DNA from: RECM01 sp047921215
GTDB taxonomy: Bacteria; Bacteroidota; Rhodothermia; Balneolales; Cyclonatronaceae
Assembly (NCBI GenBank): GCA_047921215.1
Contig: JBLRWO010000016.1
Coordinates: 1 to 64,000, forward strand
Length of the DNA: 64,000 bases
Direction: 5' to 3'
Positions 60,447 to 64,000 of the stretch are shown here, one piece after another. The position numbers and the translations under genes were made by a program. The notes under the pieces were generated by a model. The model searched no databases. It had not been told where the DNA came from and saw only the letters and a list, made by a program, of their open reading frames with translations. Numbering within the stretch: the stretch's first letter is position 1; each line of letters begins with the position of its first letter.

Positions 60447-61159
60447 GCCATGCTGGATTATAATGTAGAGATTAGACCCAAAAGCCCTTCCAGAGCAGTC
60501 GGCCATAAATACAATACAAAACATTTAAATCTGGTGCAATATTTTGCAACAAAATTTTCATTCATTGTAAAATTACTTGCAGAACCCCGCTCATCCTCAG
60601 CAGGCCTTATCAGAAGCGGATCTACCACACCATACCCGTACCCGCACGGTACATCGGAAATCTTGCAAACGGGTATCACGGCGGGTTAAACATGGGTCAA
60701 ACCCGGGTTCATACCGATAGATATCATATTGATTTAACAATGACTGTAAGCGCTTTTGAAGTGCAATTTCAATAACACCCGCATCGATGAGCCATTTCAC
60801 AAGCCTGAATTGAAATACCCGATCAATCTTAATGATCAGGTTTACATAACAGGGTTCAACCCGCCGGCCGGACGACTCATCTCCGGGTGCAACGTCAACA
60901 AATATACGCCAGATTATCACCTGAACATCCGACACTGCAGTTTCTGCTGATGACAGACTATTATATTGTGATAAATTATTGATATTATTATATTCTTACA
61001 TGTTATTGCACTTATTTTGCATTATAATTCATTTTTTGCACAATTAATTTGCAAAACAGTAAATAATTTCTTTATTTGACTTATATCATGCAGCCTGAGT
61101 AACCACAATGTGTGATTTGCACCTATAAATGTATAAATAAACAATTCAGTGAGGATACT
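60447..61159. promoter_or_regulatory. Divergent promoter region, susC and secreted protein
   Basis: This 713-bp gap is AT-rich at both ends. It carries TTGCAAAATATTGCACC (reverse of 60533-60550) before susC and repeated TTGCA, including TTGCACAATT at 61036-61045, before the plus-strand gene. A 112-codon minus-strand frame (60597-60935) lies in the middle; it has fair codon use but no recognisable motif, and I leave it uncalled. These shared TTGCA motifs may bind one regulator. Confidence 0.4.
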
Positions 61160-62065
61160 ATGAAGATTAACGCTACAATAAAATGCCTGATACTTGGTAT
61201 GCTATTACCGCTTTATCTCGCTTCGGGATTAAATGCACAGGTAATTGAAGCACCCGAGAGCCCCGGCGATCTGCAACTGCTCCCTCTGGTTCTCAATATG
61301 GACAACCAGGATGTAAACTGGGAAGGTTTCACTTTTTTCCCTTTCGAAGGCGCAGCACTTGAAAGAATCGCAAACCCTGATAAATCAGGTTTGAACGATA
61401 CCGACTTCGTTCTGCAATACATTAAAGCAGCAGGCCAGCCATGGGCCGGTTTTTTCTACCATCTCGAAGAAGTAGTTACGGTGACCGACCAAACCGTTTT
61501 CAAAATGAAAGTCTGGTCGAACGTTGCTGACATTACTGCTCTGCTCAAGCTTGAGTTGCAAGCATTTCCGGATGTAAACACCGGCGACATGTTTGCAGAT
61601 GTTACTGCATCCGGCGAATGGCTGGAACTTGAGTGGGACCTCAGTGGTATCGACCGTGACGCTCCATGGGATCGGGTCGTAATTATTATGGACCTTCAGG
61701 GCCCTTCAGGAACCGGTGGCGATCGCTTCACCTGGTACCTCGACAATTTCTCATTCCTTGATGGTACCACCAGCATCGATCAGATCAGCACAGAAGTCCC
61801 GCAGGATCTTCAGCTGAAACAGAACTACCCGAACCCCTTCAACCCGACCACAACCATCGAATTCGGTCTGGCAGACGCTTCTTTCACTACTCTTGAAGTG
61901 TACAATATGCTCGGTCAGAGAATGGCCGTTCTTGCCAACGAACAACTCGCTGCCGGATGGCACCGGGTTAATCTCGATGCCTCAGCTCTTTCAAGCGGTA
62001 CCTACATCTACCGTCTGCAAGCCGGCGATCGTGTTGAAACCAGGAAACTTATGCTGATCAAGTAA
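61160..62065 (+). CDS. Secreted binding-module protein with T9SS sorting domain
   Basis: This 301-residue protein has a signal peptide (CLILGMLLPLYLASGLNAQ). One roughly 165-residue module (about 40-205), ending in RFTWYLDNFSFLDG, matches the repeated modules of the GH16 protein at 53305. A T9SS sorting domain (QNYPNPFNPTTTIEFGL to LMLIK) follows. It has no catalytic domain, so it may be a surface glycan-binding protein. The start at 61160 is supported by GAGG eight bases upstream. It is followed by a strong terminator. Confidence 0.88.
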   Translation: MKINATIKCLILGMLLPLYLASGLNAQVIEAPESPGDLQLLPLVLNMDNQDVNWEGFTFFPFEGAALERIANPDKSGLNDTDFVLQYIKAAGQPWAGFFYHLEEVVTVTDQTVFKMKVWSNVADITALLKLELQAFPDVNTGDMFADVTASGEWLELEWDLSGIDRDAPWDRVVIIMDLQGPSGTGGDRFTWYLDNFSFLDGTTSIDQISTEVPQDLQLKQNYPNPFNPTTTIEFGLADASFTTLEVYNMLGQRMAVLANEQLAAGWHRVNLDASALSSGTYIYRLQAGDRVETRKLMLIK

Positions 62066-62097
62066 GCACTCTTTTTCTATCATAGATGTCTTGAGAC

Positions 62098-62133
62098 AAG
62101 GCTGCACGGATAAAACCGTGCAGCCTTTTTTAT
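62098..62133 (+). terminator. Rho-independent terminator
   Basis: The stem AAGGCTGCACGG with CCGTGCAGCCTT around ATAAAA is followed by a T-run, 32 bp after the secreted-protein stop codon. Confidence 0.9.
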
Positions 62134-62294
62134 TTCATTCATTATGTCAGACATCACTGTTCATCCCCCCCCTTGTCAGGAAGTACGATATCCGCTAAAT
62201 TAAGACAAAACTGTCTGCAATAATCCCGGGTTGTCCGGCTTAAGACTACTGCAACAAAATGAATCCTTGAACCTTTGTTTTGCACTCCTGACCC

Positions 62295-63509
62295 TTGCTC
62301 AAAAAGTACCTGATTCCATCCCTGTTCTACCTGATCGTAACCCTGGTAACCGGGTGCTGGATTCGTCTGCAGTGGGCCGATCCGTCGATGATGGTTTTTA
62401 ACCCCAAATTCCTGATCCATTCACACTCACATGTAGCCATGCTGGGCTGGCTGTTTCTTGCCCTGGCCGGTCTCATTGCCCGTTATGGCATGACGGAGAG
62501 TGGCCGCAGACAGATGGGCAACCCTGTTTATCTGGCCCTGCTTCATTTTTCGATTGGCGGCATGACCATAGCCTTTGCCCTTCAGGGCTACGCCTTCTAT
62601 TCCATCCTGCTGTCCACCCTGTTCATACTGCTGTCGCTCTGGTTTGCCATCATCTACTTCAGGCACGAGAACCCTGATGTATGTTCTCTTACAAGAAATT
62701 TTCTGAACGCAGCTGTATTCTGGATGGTGTTTTCATCGGTCGGTCCGCTTGCCCTGGCCGGCGGCACCATGATGGGCCCCGACTGGATTCGGGCATGGGT
62801 GGCCTTCTACCTTCACCTGCAGTTCAACGGATGGATTACGTTTGCCCTTATCGGGCTTATCATCGCATTCCTTGATAAAAACAACATCAGCATAAACCGG
62901 CGAAGCGGCACGGTTGCCTTCTGGCTGCTGTTCGCCGGCCTGTTACCGTCGATTGAACCGATGGTCAGAGAATTCACAGACAGCAAAGTCCTGCTTTATG
63001 CCGGAATTGCAGGATCATTCGCCGTATTTGCAGGATCCCTGGTAATCGGGGCTAAGCTGTTCAAACGTTCAGGCGATCGGATCCGACATCAAAAAGCGTT
63101 GTTCTTCACAGCTGTAATCGCTTTGCTTTTTAAGTCACTATTCCATGCCTTTGCCTCCCTGCCGGGTATCGGCGAGGGCCTGATCGCGACCCGTTATTTC
63201 GCCATCGGTTTTGTACATCTGCTTCTGCTCGGTTTTGCCAGCATGGCCGTGATCTGGCTCATCACTGTGCCTGCAATTTCTTCGCCACGGAACAACCTTA
63301 TCAGTTACGGGACATGGATTTTCGTTTCGGGAGCCATCAGTATGATTCTACTTTTATTTGCATTCGGGATGTATCAGTATTTGCTTGTTCCCATTTTTCT
63401 GCCAGTACAATGGATCCTTTTGGGTACAGGACTGGTCACCCTCTCGGGGGGATGCATCATTCTGTATAACCTGATCCATAAAAGCAGTTTCCCAGAGAAC
63501 CCGTCATAA
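62295..63509 (+). CDS. Multi-spanning membrane protein, possibly haem-copper-oxidase-related
   Basis: This 404-residue protein has about 12 hydrophobic helices. Conserved-looking His residues lie in or next to helices: LIHSHSHVAMLGW (near 42), FYLHLQFNGWITFAL (near 176), KSLFHAFASLP (near 281) and FVHLLLLGFASMAV (near 303). The pattern recalls NorB/cbb3-type oxidase subunits or NnrS-like proteins, but the ligand set is reduced. The start is TTG 62295; no ATG precedes the first helix. It is not clearly linked to the glucan genes. Function uncertain. Confidence 0.65.
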   Translation: MLKKYLIPSLFYLIVTLVTGCWIRLQWADPSMMVFNPKFLIHSHSHVAMLGWLFLALAGLIARYGMTESGRRQMGNPVYLALLHFSIGGMTIAFALQGYAFYSILLSTLFILLSLWFAIIYFRHENPDVCSLTRNFLNAAVFWMVFSSVGPLALAGGTMMGPDWIRAWVAFYLHLQFNGWITFALIGLIIAFLDKNNISINRRSGTVAFWLLFAGLLPSIEPMVREFTDSKVLLYAGIAGSFAVFAGSLVIGAKLFKRSGDRIRHQKALFFTAVIALLFKSLFHAFASLPGIGEGLIATRYFAIGFVHLLLLGFASMAVIWLITVPAISSPRNNLISYGTWIFVSGAISMILLLFAFGMYQYLLVPIFLPVQWILLGTGLVTLSGGCIILYNLIHKSSFPENPS

Positions 63510-63774
63510 TCCCGACGGGTAGATAACGGGTGCGAAATACCCGGGTATGATTGCAAGTATATTAACTGAATGATCTACAGGATACCAGTCAAAATAATTT
63601 CATATTATGCACCAAAATCCGGTATAGCAGAACCGGTTACGTGTTCTTCGCCCGCCACGTCAACAATACAAAAAATGACAGGATACTGAATCTGACAATG
63701 TCTGAAAATATTGTTCTGCATGTATGTTTTTGACATCAAATTTATTATCAATTGACAAACCTCAAAGATAGCAA

Positions 63775-64000
63775 ATGAAGGTTACACTACGGGATATATC
63801 CAAATCTACCGGGTACTCCCTTTCCACCGTATCGAGGGTGCTGAGAGGATCCGACAAATACAGTTCAAAAACGGTTGAAAGCATTCTGAATGCGGCAAAA
63901 AAACTAAAATATCCGCTTGAACGCGTAAATACAGCAGGTTTTAACCGCCCCTACAATAACATTGCACTTATTACCAACTTCAAGGAAGGCGAATTCTATG
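63775..64000 (+). CDS. LacI-family transcriptional regulator, 5' part
   Basis: The 75 codons up to the window edge show the LacI N-terminal HTH (VTLRDISKSTGYSLSTVSRVL, about residues 3-23) followed by the hinge region (SKTVESILNAAKKLKYPLERV) and the start of the sugar-binding domain (NIALITNF). ATG 63775 is the standard start two residues before the HTH. The C-terminus lies outside the window. Its position suggests control of the neighbouring glucan-use genes. Confidence 0.92.
   Translation, partial: MKVTLRDISKSTGYSLSTVSRVLRGSDKYSSKTVESILNAAKKLKYPLERVNTAGFNRPYNNIALITNFKEGEFY

Noticed and set aside
60597..60935. 112-codon minus-strand frame upstream of susC
   Set aside because: Codon use is fair, but there is no motif, ribosome site or family, and it occupies a divergent promoter region; left uncalled.

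Overview
The window is about 64 kb of a bacterial chromosome of roughly 50% GC. It most likely comes from the Bacteroidota-Balneolota-Rhodothermota group. The evidence is a SusC/SusD pair, several secreted proteins ending in a type IX secretion sorting domain that begins QNYPNPFNP, a Sec/lipoprotein-type (clade II) nitrous oxide reductase, and weak or missing Shine-Dalgarno sequences before many genes. The QNYPNPFNP form of the sorting domain favours a Balneola- or Rhodothermus-like lineage over classical Bacteroidia; this placement is an inference. No tRNA, rRNA, CRISPR array, phage or intact insertion sequence was seen.

Layout. (1) 0-3.3 kb, minus strand: an RRM RNA-binding protein, then dapB-dapA-dapD for lysine and diaminopimelate synthesis. 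(2) 3.6-10.8 kb, minus strand: a ChaN-like haem-binding protein and a compact haem operon, hemH-hemA-hemC-hemD-hemE-hemF, in which every gene overlaps the next. (3) 11-21 kb, minus strand: carA and carB, an SxtJ-like membrane protein, two DUF5989-like micro-proteins flanking a NodU-type carbamoyltransferase, an AbgT-family transporter and a DDAH-like amidinohydrolase. (4) 21.6-28.5 kb, plus strand: a tightly overlapping six-gene operon encoding a PqqD-like protein, an ATP-grasp ligase, a PLP decarboxylase, a urea-transporter/M23-peptidase fusion, a YaiO-like outer-membrane barrel and a TPR protein. I recognise the parts but not the system. (5) 28.5-30.7 kb, minus strand: an amidoligase, a class I amidotransferase and a small membrane protein. 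(6) 31-34.5 kb: an FKBP isomerase, two 287-bp related elements that look like structured non-coding RNAs on the minus strand, and murB. (7) 34.7-45.6 kb, plus strand: a wax-ester-synthase-like acyltransferase, then a nitrosative-stress and N2O block: ric, two Rrf2 regulators, a lipoprotein cytochrome c, nosZ, a nosB-like gene, two nosL genes, nosD, nosF and nosY. (8) 45.7-49 kb: an asparagine-synthetase-like protein, a PdxH with a long low-complexity insertion, and an unknown small protein. (9) 49.3-64 kb: a beta-glucan utilisation region with two GH16 glucanases, a CotH-like protein, SusD, SusC, a carbohydrate-binding-like secreted protein, a multi-spanning membrane protein and the start of a LacI-family regulator.

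How the parts work together. The haem operon runs from glutamyl-tRNA to protoheme but lacks hemB, hemL and the protoporphyrinogen oxidase. carA and carB can supply carbamoyl phosphate to the neighbouring carbamoyltransferase. A 22-bp element upstream of ric recurs upstream of the second Rrf2 gene, with a weaker version before the first, which suggests one Fe-S sensor circuit over the nitrosative-stress/N2O block. In the glucan region, secreted GH16 enzymes would cut laminarin-like glucans and SusC/SusD would import the products, possibly under the LacI-type regulator at the window edge.

The least explained features are the duplicated RNA-like elements at 31301-31587 and 32068-32354, which carry compensatory base changes, and the 21.6-28.5 kb operon.
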